Source: Paraburkholderia phenoliruptrix
GTDB lineage: Bacteria; Pseudomonadota; Gammaproteobacteria; Burkholderiales; Burkholderiaceae
Length of the DNA: 64,000 bases
Assembly (NCBI RefSeq): GCF_902859825.1
Contig: NZ_CADIKB010000004.1
Location: 186,001-250,000, forward strand
Reading direction: 5' to 3'
Position 1 is the stretch's first letter, and the number at the start of each line of letters is the position of its first letter. Positions 44,816 through 54,415 of the stretch are shown here, piece by piece. A program made the position numbers and the translations under genes. The notes under the pieces were generated by a model, which saw nothing but the letters and a program-made list of their open reading frames with translations, was not told the origin of the DNA and did no database searches.

Positions 44816-45577
44816 CTATGAACCATTGAAGATGGACGGTGCTTCCGCCGGCGACACCGGCAGCGGCGTGGCCGGCACAAAACTGCCGGCCGCCGGAACG
44901 CCCGGCAGCGAGGCTGGGCTCGGCAACGACGCGGCCGCGCCCGCGCTCGCCGACGGCGTGCCGCTCGCGGCGGCGCGCTCGCGCGCATTGACCAGCCGGT
45001 CGAGTCCCTTGATTTCGCTGCGACCCGACGGCGGCGCGCTGACTACGCTCGGACGCCGCTTATGCTCGCTCGCGGCGAGCCGCTGCTTGGTTTCCTCGGG
45101 CAGTTGCTGATAGGCCTTCCAGGCGTTCTGGCGCGTTTCGCGCGGCAACTGCTTGGAGACCTGATAGTTCTCACGCGCGACGCGCCGCTGGTCCGGCGTC
45201 ATGCGGATCCATTCGGTCATCCGGTCGTGCAGGCGTTTTTGCCCTTCGGGCGATAACTTCGAGTAACGCGACGCGATCTTCAGCCATTTACGCTTGCGCT
45301 CGTCGCTGAAGGAATCCCACTGCGTCTCGAACGGCGCAAGGGCGATATGTTCGGCCGAGCTGAGGCGCGACCACGCAAGCGGGCTGGTGCTGCCCGGCAG
45401 GCTCGGCAGCTCCACGCCGAGTGCAGGCGCGGGCGCAGGCGCCGCGCCGTTGCCGTTCGCGGCAGGCGCGCCGGCGGGCGAGGGGCTCGGGTAAAAGCGC
45501 GGATACGTGGCGGCAAACGACACGAGCGCCGCTATCGCGCATCCGAAAACAACCGCCAGACCGCGCTTGTAGCTCAC
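44816..45577 (-). CDS. DUF3106 family protein with one N-terminal membrane span
   Basis: 253 residues from a GTG at 45577 with GGGAG about nine bases upstream. A hydrophobic span (about residues 6-24) is followed by a Pro/Ala/Gly-rich linker and then the DUF3106 domain: LAPFETQWDSFSDERKRKWL, RYSKLSPEGQKRLHDRMTEW and YQVSKQLPRETRQNAWKAYQ, repetitive helices with W, R and Q. A Ser/Ala/Pro tail ends the protein. It probably faces the periplasm. DUF3106 is found next to ECF sigma and DUF3619 genes in Betaproteobacteria. The function is unknown; an ATG at 45643 would overlap DUF3619. Confidence 0.8.
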   Translation of the reverse strand: MSYKRGLAVVFGCAIAALVSFAATYPRFYPSPSPAGAPAANGNGAAPAPAPALGVELPSLPGSTSPLAWSRLSSAEHIALAPFETQWDSFSDERKRKWLKIASRYSKLSPEGQKRLHDRMTEWIRMTPDQRRVARENYQVSKQLPRETRQNAWKAYQQLPEETKQRLAASEHKRRPSVVSAPPSGRSEIKGLDRLVNARERAAASGTPSASAGAAASLPSPASLPGVPAAGSFVPATPLPVSPAEAPSIFNGS

Positions 45578-45593
45578 CCGAACGATCTCCCGC

Positions 45594-46016
45594 TCAGTGC
45601 GCGCGCGAAAGATACGCGTTGAAGCCGTGGTCGAGATAGGCATTGAGCGGCAAGTCGTCGCTTAACATGGCGGCATCGATATCGGCGAGTTCGGCCGTGC
45701 GCTGCTGATCTTCCCAGTACGCAATGCCGACGAGGCTCACGACGAGCGCGGCGAGCGGCCACGCGAGCGCGAAGCGGCGCAGCGGCGAGCGGCGCCGCTG
45801 TGGGCGCGGCGCCTCGGAGAGGCCGGCGGGAATGCCGGCGAAGGCCGGCACGAACACCGGCGCGCTGACGGTTTCGGGCTTCTTGCGGGCAAGCGCGGCG
45901 CGGCGGGCGGCGGCCAGCCGGTCGACGGCGGCGGACGGAATGCCGGCCGCGTTTTCGTCGAGCGCGCGGCGCACCTGGCGGGCGAACTCGAGTTCTTTTG
46001 TTTCGAGGGAGCTCAT
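45594..46016 (-). CDS. DUF3619 single-span protein, candidate anti-sigma factor
   Basis: 140 residues. An N-terminal soluble part (MSSLETKELEFARQVRRALD, then AVDRLAAARRAALARKK) leads to a basic RRRSPLRRF segment, one membrane span (about 83-102, FALAWPLAALVVSLVGIAYW), and a short periplasmic part with DDLPLNAYLDHGFNAYL. The start overlaps the sigma stop (ATGA), which couples their translation. A single-span protein coupled to an ECF sigma is the usual anti-sigma arrangement, but this family is not an established anti-sigma and no zinc-binding His/Cys motif is seen. The role is inference. Confidence 0.82.
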   Translation of the reverse strand: MSSLETKELEFARQVRRALDENAAGIPSAAVDRLAAARRAALARKKPETVSAPVFVPAFAGIPAGLSEAPRPQRRRSPLRRFALAWPLAALVVSLVGIAYWEDQQRTAELADIDAAMLSDDLPLNAYLDHGFNAYLSRAH

Positions 46017-46576
46017 AGCGTGATTCCTTTGGCCTTGAGCGCTTGCGCCAGCGTGTGCGTGGCCCGCGAGCAGTGCGTCTTCACACTGCCCTCCGAGCAG
46101 CCCATTGCGGCGGCAGTCTCAGCGACATCCATATCTTCCCAATAACGCATGAGAAACGCCTCCCGTTGACGTGCCGGCAACTTTTGGATTTCGTCGTCGA
46201 TTATTTGTAGGACCTGTTCACGCTCGAGTTTGCGCTCATTACTCTCGGCGCCCGCGGAGCCCTGCTCGAGCTCGAACGTTTCGAGCGGATCGAACTCCTC
46301 GTCCTCGGCATTACCGAGCGACGAGAACAGGCTCACCCAGGTATTGCGTACTTTGGCACGCCGGAAATAGTCGTGCGTCGCATTTTGCAGAATACGCTGA
46401 AACAGCAGCGGAAGCTCGGCGGCGGGACGGTCGCCGTATTTTTCGGCGAGTTTGATCATCGCGTCCTGCACGATATCGAGCGAGGCGTCGTCGTCCCGCA
46501 CGGCGTAGACCGTCTGCTTGAATGCGCGCCTTTCGACGCCCGCCAGAAAGTCGGCGAGTTCCTTGTCTGATGCCAT
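46013..46576 (-). CDS. ECF-type RNA polymerase sigma factor
   Basis: 187 residues. Region 2 is at about 15-80: RAFKQTVYAVRDDDASLDIV with the DIVQDAMIKLAEKYG core, then LPLLFQRILQNATHDYFRRA. Region 4 is at about 125-180: IQKLPARQREAFLMRYWEDM and VAETAAAMGCSEGSVKTH, the HTH that recognises -35 elements. An acidic linker lies between (NAEDEEFDPLETFELEQ). It resembles RpoE-like ECF factors of Burkholderiales and is followed by DUF3619, DUF3106 and RDD genes on the same strand. Its signal and regulon are unknown. Confidence 0.9.
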   Translation of the reverse strand: MASDKELADFLAGVERRAFKQTVYAVRDDDASLDIVQDAMIKLAEKYGDRPAAELPLLFQRILQNATHDYFRRAKVRNTWVSLFSSLGNAEDEEFDPLETFELEQGSAGAESNERKLEREQVLQIIDDEIQKLPARQREAFLMRYWEDMDVAETAAAMGCSEGSVKTHCSRATHTLAQALKAKGITL

Positions 46577-46931
46577 CCGTTGGGGGTCGGCGCAGCCAGC
46601 GTGCGCGTAATCGGTCGAAAAATGTCGTAAAACTCGCGGATGCTAACAAATTTTTGCCTAACCCGGGGCAAAACGTGCAGCGGGCCGGGTCGTCCCGAGG
46701 CGGGGCGTCGGTCAGAAACGGCCCCTTGCCGGCGGGCGTTCGGGCAATATTTGCTTGACCGCGCGGGCGTCTGACGCTATCGTCGCTGGTTCGCAACATA
46801 AGTGACTTGTCTCATTGAGGTGTGGCCCAAGAAGCTCACCTGTCAACTGGACGCGCCGCTTGAACCCGAGCCACAAGCCCGGCAGAGAGCACCCGATCAA
46901 TTTTTTGCCGAAAATTCGAAAGGTGAATTGA
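46577..46931. other. 355-base divergent region: sigma operon and ilvIHC promoters
   Basis: No gene is supported. It holds the ilvI promoter (next entry) and a 5' leader of about 140 bases. I do not see a branched-chain leader peptide or attenuator in the leader. The sigma-operon promoter on the other strand was not identified. Confidence 0.7.
46755..46783 (+). promoter_or_regulatory. Sigma-70 promoter of ilvI-ilvH-ilvC
   Basis: TTGACC and TATCGT are separated by exactly 17 bases; the -10 matches four of six. Transcription would begin near 46790, leaving a leader of about 140 bases before ilvI. Confidence 0.65.
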
Positions 46932-48695
46932 ATGAATATGCCCAGCGCGGAATTCTCCACGTCGGATACGACTCCACACCACGAAGCTGACTCTATCGGC
47001 GCCACCGTGCTCATGAAGGCACTGGCCGACGAAGACGTCGAGTTCATCTGGGGTTATCCCGGCGGCTCGGTACTCTACATTTACGACGAGCTGTACAAGC
47101 AGGACAAGTTCGAGCACATCCTCGTGCGCCACGAGCAGGCCGCGGTCCACGCAGCGGACGCCTACGCGCGTTCCACCGGCAAGGTCGGCGTGTGCCTCGT
47201 GACCTCCGGCCCCGGCGTCACCAATGCGGTGACCGGCATCGCCACTGCCTACATGGACTCGATCCCGATGGTCGTGATCAGCGGCCAGGTGCCGACTGCC
47301 GCGATCGGCCAGGACGCGTTCCAGGAGTGCGACACGGTCGGCATTACGCGCCCCTGCGTGAAGCACAACTTCCTCGTGAAGGACGTGCGCGACCTCGCCG
47401 CCACCGTCAAGAAAGCGTTCTACATTGCCCGTACCGGCCGTCCCGGCCCGGTGCTGATCGACATTCCGAAAGACGTGTCGAAGGCGCCGTGCCAGTACGA
47501 GCCGATCAAAACCGTGTCGCTGCGCTCGTACAATCCGGTGACCAAGGGCCACTCCGGCCAGATCCGCAAGGCGGTGTCGCTGCTGCTCTCGGCAAAGCGT
47601 CCGTATATCTACACCGGCGGCGGCATCATCCTCGCGGACGCGTCGCGCGAGCTGAACCAGTTCGCCGATCTGCTCGGCTACCCGATCACGAATACGCTGA
47701 TGGGTCTGGGCGGTTACCGCGCGAGCGACAAGAAATTTCTCGGCATGCTCGGCATGCACGGCACGTACGAAGCCAACATGGCGATGCAGCACTGCGACGT
47801 GCTGATCGCGATCGGCGCGCGCTTTGACGACCGCGTGATCGGCGACCCGTCGCACTTCGCGTCGCGCCCGCGCAAGATCATCCATATCGACATCGATCCT
47901 TCGTCCATTTCGAAGCGCGTCAAGGTCGACATTCCGATTGTCGGCGACGTGAAGGAAGTGCTGAAGGAGCTGATCGAGCAGTTGCAGACGGCCGAGCATG
48001 GGCCGGACACCGCGGCGCTCGCCGACTGGTGGAAGGACATCGAGGCCTGGCGCGCGAAAGACTGCCTCAAGTTCGACCGCAAGAGCGACATCATCAAGCC
48101 GCAGTACGTGGTGGAAAAGGCGTGGGAGCTGACCGACGGCAATGCGTTCGTCTGTTCCGACGTCGGCCAGCACCAGATGTGGGCCGCGCAGTTCTACCGG
48201 TTCAACAAGCCGCGCCGCTGGATCAACTCGGGCGGCCTCGGCACCATGGGCTTCGGCCTGCCGGCGGCGATGGGCGTGAAAATGGCGCACCCGGACGACG
48301 ACGTGCTCTGCATCACGGGCGAAGGCTCGATCCAGATGTGCATCCAGGAACTGTCGACCTGCAAGCAGTACGACACGCCTGTGAAAATCATCTCGCTCAA
48401 TAACCGCTATCTGGGCATGGTGCGCCAGTGGCAGCAGATCGAATACAGCAAGCGCTATTCGCATTCGTACATGGATGCGCTGCCGGATTTCGTGAAGCTC
48501 GCCGAAGCGTACGGCCACGTGGGCATGCGTATCGAACGCACGGCCGACGTCGAGCCCGCGCTGAAGGAAGCGCTGCGCCTGAAAGATCGCACGGTGTTTC
48601 TCGACTTCCAGACCGACCCCACCGAAAACGTCTGGCCGATGGTCCAGGCCGGCAAGGGCATCACCGAGATGCTCATGGGTTCGGAAGATCTATAA
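46932..48695 (+). CDS. ilvI: Acetolactate synthase large subunit
   Basis: 587 residues. N-terminal TPP domain: EFIWGYPGGSVLYIYDELYK and VRHEQAAVHAADAYARSTGK with the catalytic Glu, then CLVTSGPGVTNAVTGI. The FAD-binding middle has LGMLGMHGTYEANMAM. The C-terminal TPP-diphosphate motif is LCITGEGSIQMCIQELSTC ending SLNNRYLGMVRQW. The enzyme condenses two pyruvates to acetolactate, or pyruvate with 2-oxobutyrate, the first step to valine, leucine and isoleucine. ilvH and ilvC follow in the same order as in other Burkholderiaceae. Confidence 0.96.
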   Translation: MNMPSAEFSTSDTTPHHEADSIGATVLMKALADEDVEFIWGYPGGSVLYIYDELYKQDKFEHILVRHEQAAVHAADAYARSTGKVGVCLVTSGPGVTNAVTGIATAYMDSIPMVVISGQVPTAAIGQDAFQECDTVGITRPCVKHNFLVKDVRDLAATVKKAFYIARTGRPGPVLIDIPKDVSKAPCQYEPIKTVSLRSYNPVTKGHSGQIRKAVSLLLSAKRPYIYTGGGIILADASRELNQFADLLGYPITNTLMGLGGYRASDKKFLGMLGMHGTYEANMAMQHCDVLIAIGARFDDRVIGDPSHFASRPRKIIHIDIDPSSISKRVKVDIPIVGDVKEVLKELIEQLQTAEHGPDTAALADWWKDIEAWRAKDCLKFDRKSDIIKPQYVVEKAWELTDGNAFVCSDVGQHQMWAAQFYRFNKPRRWINSGGLGTMGFGLPAAMGVKMAHPDDDVLCITGEGSIQMCIQELSTCKQYDTPVKIISLNNRYLGMVRQWQQIEYSKRYSHSYMDALPDFVKLAEAYGHVGMRIERTADVEPALKEALRLKDRTVFLDFQTDPTENVWPMVQAGKGITEMLMGSEDL

Positions 48696-48807
48696 CGACG
48701 GCTGCTAGCGCCGGCTTCGCCACGCGCGTCTTCAAAAAAGACGCAGCAAGACGAAGCGGCGCGCAACCGTTCGCAGACATCGACACAACATCTGGAAGAA
48801 GCGAAAC

Positions 48808-49299
48808 ATGAGACACATCATTTCCGTCCTGCTGGAAAACGAACCCGGCGCGCTCTCACGCGTGGTGGGTCTTTTCTCCGCACGCGGCTACAACATTGAA
48901 ACCTTGACGGTGGCTCCGACCGAAGACCGTTCGCTGTCGCGCATGACCATCGTCTCCATTGGCTCGGACGACGTGATCGAACAGATCACGAAGCATCTGA
49001 ACCGCCTGATCGAGGTGGTGAAAGTGGTCGACCTGACAGAGGGCGCCCACATTGAGCGCGAGCTGATGTTGATCAAGGTGAGGGCGGTCGGCAAGGAACG
49101 TGAGGAGATGAAGCGGATGTCGGATATTTTCCGCGGTCGCATCATCGACGTCACCGAAAAGACTTACACGATCGAACTGACGGGCGCGAGCGACAAGCTC
49201 GACGCCTTCATCGAAGGACTCGACGCCACTGCGATTCTCGAGACCGTCCGTACGGGCAGCTCGGGCATCGGCCGCGGCGAGCGCATTCTGAAGGTGTAA
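48808..49299 (+). CDS. ilvH: Acetolactate synthase small (regulatory) subunit
   Basis: 163 residues. The ACT domain is at the N terminus: MRHIISVLLENEPGALSRVV, GLFSARGYNIETLTVAPTED and the ISKQLNRL-like ITKHLNRLIEVVKVVDL. The C-terminal domain includes RELMLIKVRAVGKERE and IELTGASDKLDAFIEGL. The subunit activates IlvI and gives valine feedback inhibition. GGAAG precedes the ATG. The gene follows ilvI by 112 bases and precedes ilvC by 110. Confidence 0.96.
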   Translation: MRHIISVLLENEPGALSRVVGLFSARGYNIETLTVAPTEDRSLSRMTIVSIGSDDVIEQITKHLNRLIEVVKVVDLTEGAHIERELMLIKVRAVGKEREEMKRMSDIFRGRIIDVTEKTYTIELTGASDKLDAFIEGLDATAILETVRTGSSGIGRGERILKV

Positions 49300-49373
49300 C
49301 GCGCAGCGTCCCGATCCGGGCCGGATGGGGCTCATCACTATCCGGCCTTGCAGCACAACGTTCGCAGTATTGA

Positions 49374-50426
<1,053 letters not shown>

Positions 50427-50484
50427 GAAGTCCGTTTTATCGCACGAAGCCGGCGCGGCGCACCGCCGCAGGCGTCGGTCATGC

Positions 50485-50524
50485 AAAAAGCCGCCCAAGG
50501 GTGCTGAACCCTGGGCGGCTTTTG
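50485..50524 (+). terminator. Rho-independent terminator after ilvC
   Basis: AAAAGCCGCCCAAGGGT pairs with ACCCTGGGCGGCTTTT around a GCTGA loop, giving a stem of some 16 bp that ends in a T-run. It lies 58 bases after ilvC and 37 before psd. Confidence 0.9.
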
Positions 50525-50560
50525 CTATCCTACGGTTTTACAAAAACACTGAAGCCATCC

Positions 50561-51199
50561 ATGAATTACCCACATCCGATCATCGCGCGAGAAGGCTGGC
50601 CGTTCATCGCCATCGCGGCCGTCGTTGCATTACTGGTTCACGCTTTCGCGGGGTTCGGCTTTGCTTGGATCTTCTGGCTGATCCTGATCTTCGTCGTGCA
50701 GTTTTTCCGCGATCCGGCGCGCCCCATCCCCACGCAGGCGAACGCCGTGCTGTGCCCGGCCGACGGCCGCATCGTCGCCGTGGAAACCGCGCATGATCCG
50801 TATGCCAATCGTGAAGCGCTGAAAATCAGCGTGTTCATGAACGTATTCAACGTGCATTCGCAGCGCTCGCCGGTCGACGGCGCAATCTCCAAGGTCGAAT
50901 ATTTTCCCGGCGCCTATCTGAACGCGGCGGTGGACAAGGCCTCGCTCGAAAACGAGCGCAATGCGATCGTCATCGAAATGGCCGGCGGCCAGACTGTCAC
51001 GTCCGTGCAGATCGCCGGCCTGATCGCGCGGCGCATTCTTTGCTATGTGCGTGCAGGTGAGCCGCTTACGCGCGGTCAACGGTATGGCTTTATCCGCTTC
51101 GGCTCGCGCGTCGACGTGTATTTGCCGGTGGGCAGCCGTCCGCGGGTGTCGATCGGCGAGAAAGTGTCGGCGTCGTCCACGATCCTCGCTGAACTCTGA
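50561..51199 (+). CDS. psd: Phosphatidylserine decarboxylase (short type)
   Basis: 212 residues, the short PSD form. An N-terminal hydrophobic hairpin ([20 protein letters not shown], then [16 protein letters not shown]) anchors it. [12 protein letters not shown] and [18 protein letters not shown] are conserved, including the His of the active site. The self-cleavage site is [16 protein letters not shown], where Gly-Ser is cut and Ser182 becomes the pyruvoyl cofactor. It makes phosphatidylethanolamine from phosphatidylserine at the inner membrane. pssA follows 24 bases on, so substrate and product enzymes are co-encoded. The ATG at 50561 has only a weak Shine-Dalgarno site. Confidence 0.94.
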   Translation: MNYPHPIIAREGWPFIAIAAVVALLVHAFAGFGFAWIFWLILIFVVQFFRDPARPIPTQANAVLCPADGRIVAVETAHDPYANREALKISVFMNVFNVHSQRSPVDGAISKVEYFPGAYLNAAVDKASLENERNAIVIEMAGGQTVTSVQIAGLIARRILCYVRAGEPLTRGQRYGFIRFGSRVDVYLPVGSRPRVSIGEKVSASSTILAEL

Positions 51200-51223
51200 A
51201 GCGGCACAAAGGAGGTTGTCCGA

Positions 51224-52093
51224 ATGGCCGCATTCAAACCGCGCCGACCGCGCAACAGTGGACCGCTGCCGCGTCCGTTTCGCCGCAACAAGCCGATCGT
51301 CGCGGAGTCGCCGGCTGTAGACAGCCGGCGCGCGCAGCGTCAGCAATTCCTGCGAAAGCGCGGCATTTATCTGCTGCCGAACGCCTTCACCACGGCGGCG
51401 CTCTTCTGCGGCTTCTTTGCCGTCGTGCAGGCCATGAACGTGCGCTTCGAGGTCGCGGCCATCGCGATTTTCGTCGCCATGGTGCTCGACGGCATGGACG
51501 GCCGCGTGGCTCGCATGACGCACACGCAAAGCGCGTTCGGCGAGCAGTTCGACAGTCTCTCCGACATGGTGTCATTCGGCGTCGCGCCGGCGCTCGTCAT
51601 GTATGAGTGGATCCTGAAAGATCTCGGCCGCTGGGGCTGGCTCGCGGCTTTCGTCTACTGTTCGGGCGCGGCGCTGCGGCTCGCGCGTTTCAATACGAAC
51701 ATCGGCGTGGTCGACAAGCGGTTCTTCCAGGGCATGCCGAGTCCGGCGGCCGCGGCGCTGATCGCGGGCTTCGTGTGGCTCGCCACCGACAACCGCGTGC
51801 CGCTCAAGCTCGTCTGGCTGCCGTGGGTCGCGTTTGTGCTGACCATCTACGCGGGCGTGACCATGGTGTCCAACGCGCCGTTTTATAGCGGCAAGGCGCT
51901 CGACGTGCGGCATCGCGTGCCGTTCGGCGTGATTCTGCTCGTGGTGGTCGCGTTCGTGCTGGTGTCGTCGGATCCGCCTTTGATGCTGTTCGGCCTGTTC
52001 GTGCTGTACGGGCTGTCTGGCTATGTGTTCTGGGGTTATCAGGCGCTGCGGGGCAGGGCGAATCCGGCTCGCTCGGTCGCGCACGACCGGTAG
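51224..52093 (+). CDS. pssA: CDP-diacylglycerol-serine O-phosphatidyltransferase
   Basis: 289 residues. A basic N-terminal segment (about 45 residues) precedes eight or so membrane spans. The CDP-alcohol phosphotransferase motif is LDGMDGRVARMTHTQSAFGE continuing QFDSLSDMVSFGVAPA, that is DGxxARx8GxxxDxxxD. RLARFNTNIG and FQGMPSPAAAALI are PssA-typical. It makes phosphatidylserine from CDP-diacylglycerol and serine at the inner membrane. A near-perfect AAAGGAGGTTG precedes the ATG. A strong terminator follows. Confidence 0.95.
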   Translation: MAAFKPRRPRNSGPLPRPFRRNKPIVAESPAVDSRRAQRQQFLRKRGIYLLPNAFTTAALFCGFFAVVQAMNVRFEVAAIAIFVAMVLDGMDGRVARMTHTQSAFGEQFDSLSDMVSFGVAPALVMYEWILKDLGRWGWLAAFVYCSGAALRLARFNTNIGVVDKRFFQGMPSPAAAALIAGFVWLATDNRVPLKLVWLPWVAFVLTIYAGVTMVSNAPFYSGKALDVRHRVPFGVILLVVVAFVLVSSDPPLMLFGLFVLYGLSGYVFWGYQALRGRANPARSVAHDR

Positions 52094-52148
52094 CGGCCGG
52101 CGTCGCGACAGTCGTTGTAACTGTCGTCCGGCAGGCCAGGCACTCAAC

Positions 52149-52179
52149 AACGGCGTCCTTCGGGGCGCCGTTTCTTTTT
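52149..52179 (+). terminator. Rho-independent terminator after pssA
   Basis: AACGGCGTCC pairs with GGGCGCCGTT (one G-T pair) around a TTCG tetraloop, followed by TCTTTTT. It closes the psd-pssA transcript. Confidence 0.9.
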
Positions 52180-52257
52180 AGCAAGTGCGCTTGCGAGGCG
52201 GTTTGCCAACCCGTGCGAAACGTTCGCGAAGCGCTTGCCAGGCAGGCCCGGCGCCAA

Positions 52258-52286
52258 TTGCACGGCAGGTGGAATGCCGCTATAGT
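52258..52286 (+). promoter_or_regulatory. Sigma-70 promoter for leuA
   Basis: TTGCAC and TATAGT are separated by 17 bases; both are near consensus. The predicted start is about 52292-52294, at a short ATG-initiated ORF, leaving a leader of about 277 bases before leuA. The rest of the 476-base gap before leuA holds the pssA terminator and that ORF only. Confidence 0.6.
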
Positions 52287-52292
52287 CGTTGG

Positions 52293-52364
52293 ATGACTGC
52301 GTCCACGTTCCTTTTTCCGTCGGCGCCGCGGCTACGGAGCCGGGTCGGCATAAAGCTTCGCTGA
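52293..52364 (+). CDS. Possible 23-codon leader ORF before leuA
   Basis: ATG at 52293 lies 6 bases after the -10 hexamer and would be at or next to the transcript start (leaderless). The ORF encodes M-T-A-S-T-F-L-F-P-S and ends K-L-R-stop. All three Leu codons are CTT or CTA, which are rare in this GC-rich genome, and an ATA Ile codon occurs too. A leader peptide that senses leucine is possible, but a terminator or antiterminator pair is not obvious. It may also be chance. Confidence 0.25.
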   Translation: MTASTFLFPSAPRLRSRVGIKLR

Positions 52365-52569
52365 CGGGCCTGCCAGCCCCGCGGCAACCACGCTAACCGG
52401 CCGTGCCGCTGTTCGCCTCGCTCATGCTCGAGCGCCGTCCGCGATGTTGACTTGCCGTTGACATGACGCTGAGGTGATGCCGAGTTGTCACCGCCGTGGC
52501 GCTCGGCGCGACCGCATCCCGAATCCCTATCCGATTCCCCCAATTAAAGTACTCCGCAGGAGACTCGAC

Positions 52570-54117
52570 ATGTCCGACAAACTGATCATATTCGACACTA
52601 CGCTGCGTGACGGCGAGCAATCGCCCGGCGCGTCGATGACGAAAGAAGAAAAAATCCGTATCGCGAAGCAACTCGAGCGGATGAAAGTCGACGTGATCGA
52701 AGCGGGCTTCGCGGCAAGCTCGAACGGCGACTTCGACGCCATTCACACCATTGCCGGGCTGATCAAGGACAGCACCATCTGCTCGCTTGCGCGCGCGAAC
52801 GACAAGGACATTCAACGCGCGGCCGACGCGCTGAAGCCTGCCGAGCGTTTCCGCATTCACACGTTCATCGCGACGTCGCCGCTGCACATGGAAAAGAAGC
52901 TGCGCATGACGCCGGACCAGGTGTTCGAGCAGGCGAAGCTGGCGGTGCGCTTCGCGCGCAAATTCACCGACGACGTCGAGTTTTCGCCGGAAGACGGCAG
53001 CCGCTCGGACATGGACTTCCTGTGCCGCGTGCTGGAAGCGGTGATCGCCGAAGGCGCGACCACCATCAACATTGCAGACACGGTCGGTTACGGCGTGCCG
53101 GAGTTGTACGGCAATCTCGTCAAAACGCTGCGCGAGCGCATTCCGAACTCGCACAAGGCCGTGTTCTCGGTGCATTGCCATAACGACCTCGGCATGGCGG
53201 TCGCCAATTCGCTGGCGGGCGTGCAGATCGGCGGCGCGCGTCAGGTGGAGTGCACGATCAACGGTCTCGGCGAGCGGGCGGGCAATACGTCGCTCGAGGA
53301 AATCGTGATGGCCGTGAAGACCCGCAAGGACTATTTCGGGCTCGAACTCGGTCTCGATACCACGCAGATCGTCCCGGCGTCGAAGCTCGTGTCCCAGATC
53401 ACCGGTTTCGTCGTGCAGCCGAACAAGGCCGTGGTGGGCGCAAACGCGTTCGCACACGCGTCGGGCATCCACCAGGACGGCGTGCTGAAGGCGCGCGACA
53501 CGTACGAAATCATGCGCGCGGAAGACGTGGGCTGGAGCGCGAACAAGATCGTGCTCGGCAAGTTGTCGGGCCGCAATGCGTTCAAGCAGCGCCTGCAGGA
53601 ACTGGGCATCGCGCTCGACAGCGAGGCCGAACTCAATACCGCATTCGCGCGCTTCAAGGAACTGGCCGACCGCAAGGCAGAAATTTTCGACGAGGACATC
53701 ATCGCGATCGTCACCGAGGAATCGGCTGAGGCGCAGGAGAAGGAGCACTACAAGTTCGTGTCGCTGTCGCAGCATTCGGAGACCGGCGAGCAGCCGCAGG
53801 CGAAGATCGTGTTCGCAGTGGACGGCAAGGAAATCACCGGCGAAGCGCGCGGCAACGGTCCGGTGGACGCCACGCTCAACGCGATCGAAACGGAAGTGGG
53901 CAGCGGTTCGGAGCTGCTGCTTTACTCGGTGAACGCGATCACCACGGGAACGCAGGCGCAGGGGGAGGTGACCGTGCGGCTGTCGAAGAGCGGGCGCATC
54001 GTCAATGGTGTCGGCACCGATCCGGACATTGTCGCGGCGTCGGCGAAAGCGTATATCTCGGCGCTCAACAAGCTGTATTCGAACTCCGACAAGCTTAACC
54101 CGCAGCGCTCGGAGTGA
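52570..54117 (+). CDS. leuA: 2-isopropylmalate synthase
   Basis: 515 residues. The catalytic TIM barrel has [18 protein letters not shown], the HMGL-like motif with Arg and Asp for metal and substrate, [17 protein letters not shown] with the two metal His, and [16 protein letters not shown]. The C-terminal LeuA dimerisation and regulatory domain contains [20 protein letters not shown] and [20 protein letters not shown]. The enzyme condenses acetyl-CoA with 2-oxoisovalerate, the committed step to leucine, and is inhibited by leucine. The ATG at 52570 begins [13 protein letters not shown] precedes it. This completes the branched-chain pathway begun by ilvIHC upstream. Confidence 0.96.
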   Translation: MSDKLIIFDTTLRDGEQSPGASMTKEEKIRIAKQLERMKVDVIEAGFAASSNGDFDAIHTIAGLIKDSTICSLARANDKDIQRAADALKPAERFRIHTFIATSPLHMEKKLRMTPDQVFEQAKLAVRFARKFTDDVEFSPEDGSRSDMDFLCRVLEAVIAEGATTINIADTVGYGVPELYGNLVKTLRERIPNSHKAVFSVHCHNDLGMAVANSLAGVQIGGARQVECTINGLGERAGNTSLEEIVMAVKTRKDYFGLELGLDTTQIVPASKLVSQITGFVVQPNKAVVGANAFAHASGIHQDGVLKARDTYEIMRAEDVGWSANKIVLGKLSGRNAFKQRLQELGIALDSEAELNTAFARFKELADRKAEIFDEDIIAIVTEESAEAQEKEHYKFVSLSQHSETGEQPQAKIVFAVDGKEITGEARGNGPVDATLNAIETEVGSGSELLLYSVNAITTGTQAQGEVTVRLSKSGRIVNGVGTDPDIVAASAKAYISALNKLYSNSDKLNPQRSE

Positions 54118-54240
54118 AGCCGGGCAGGGTGGCGGCCTGGAGCGGCGAGGCGCGATTTGTCTGCTTGCGGCGTCAAGCGCCGCGGATCGGCAAGCAGCGC
54201 CAGGCGGGAAGAAGCGGCGCCGCCAACGCGAGGCGGCGGC

Positions 54241-54318
54241 AACCAGCGGCAATCGGCGCTAACCAGCAGCAACGGTGCCAGCCAGCGCCAATCGCTGCTA
54301 GCCAGCAGCCACCGCACT
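54241..54318. repeat. Four degenerate 19-20-bp tandem repeats after leuA
   Basis: Units close to AACCAGCGGCAATCGGCGCT (54241-54260, 54261-54279, 54280-54299, 54300-54318) repeat in the gap between leuA and sulP, upstream of the terminator. The copies differ at several sites. The rest of this roughly 300-base gap holds no gene I can support. Confidence 0.65.
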
Positions 54319-54341
54319 AACCCGCCCCAACCAACGTCAAG

Positions 54342-54372
54342 CCCCGCGCCTCAAACGGCGCGGGGTTTTTTT
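54342..54372 (+). terminator. Rho-independent terminator after leuA
   Basis: CCCCGCGCC pairs with GGCGCGGGG around TCAAAC, followed by seven T. It serves the plus strand; read the other way there is no T-run. Confidence 0.9.
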
Positions 54373-54415
54373 ATGCGGCGGGCGCGTCGTGCTTACCCGC
54401 CGCCGTCTCCCCACG

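Noticed and set aside
46802..46990. A possible leader peptide before ilvI
   Set aside because: It reads into ilvI in another frame, has no run of Ile, Val or Leu codons, and lacks an attenuator.
46836..48518. 560-codon open frame opposite ilvI
   Set aside because: Shadow of a highly conserved gene.
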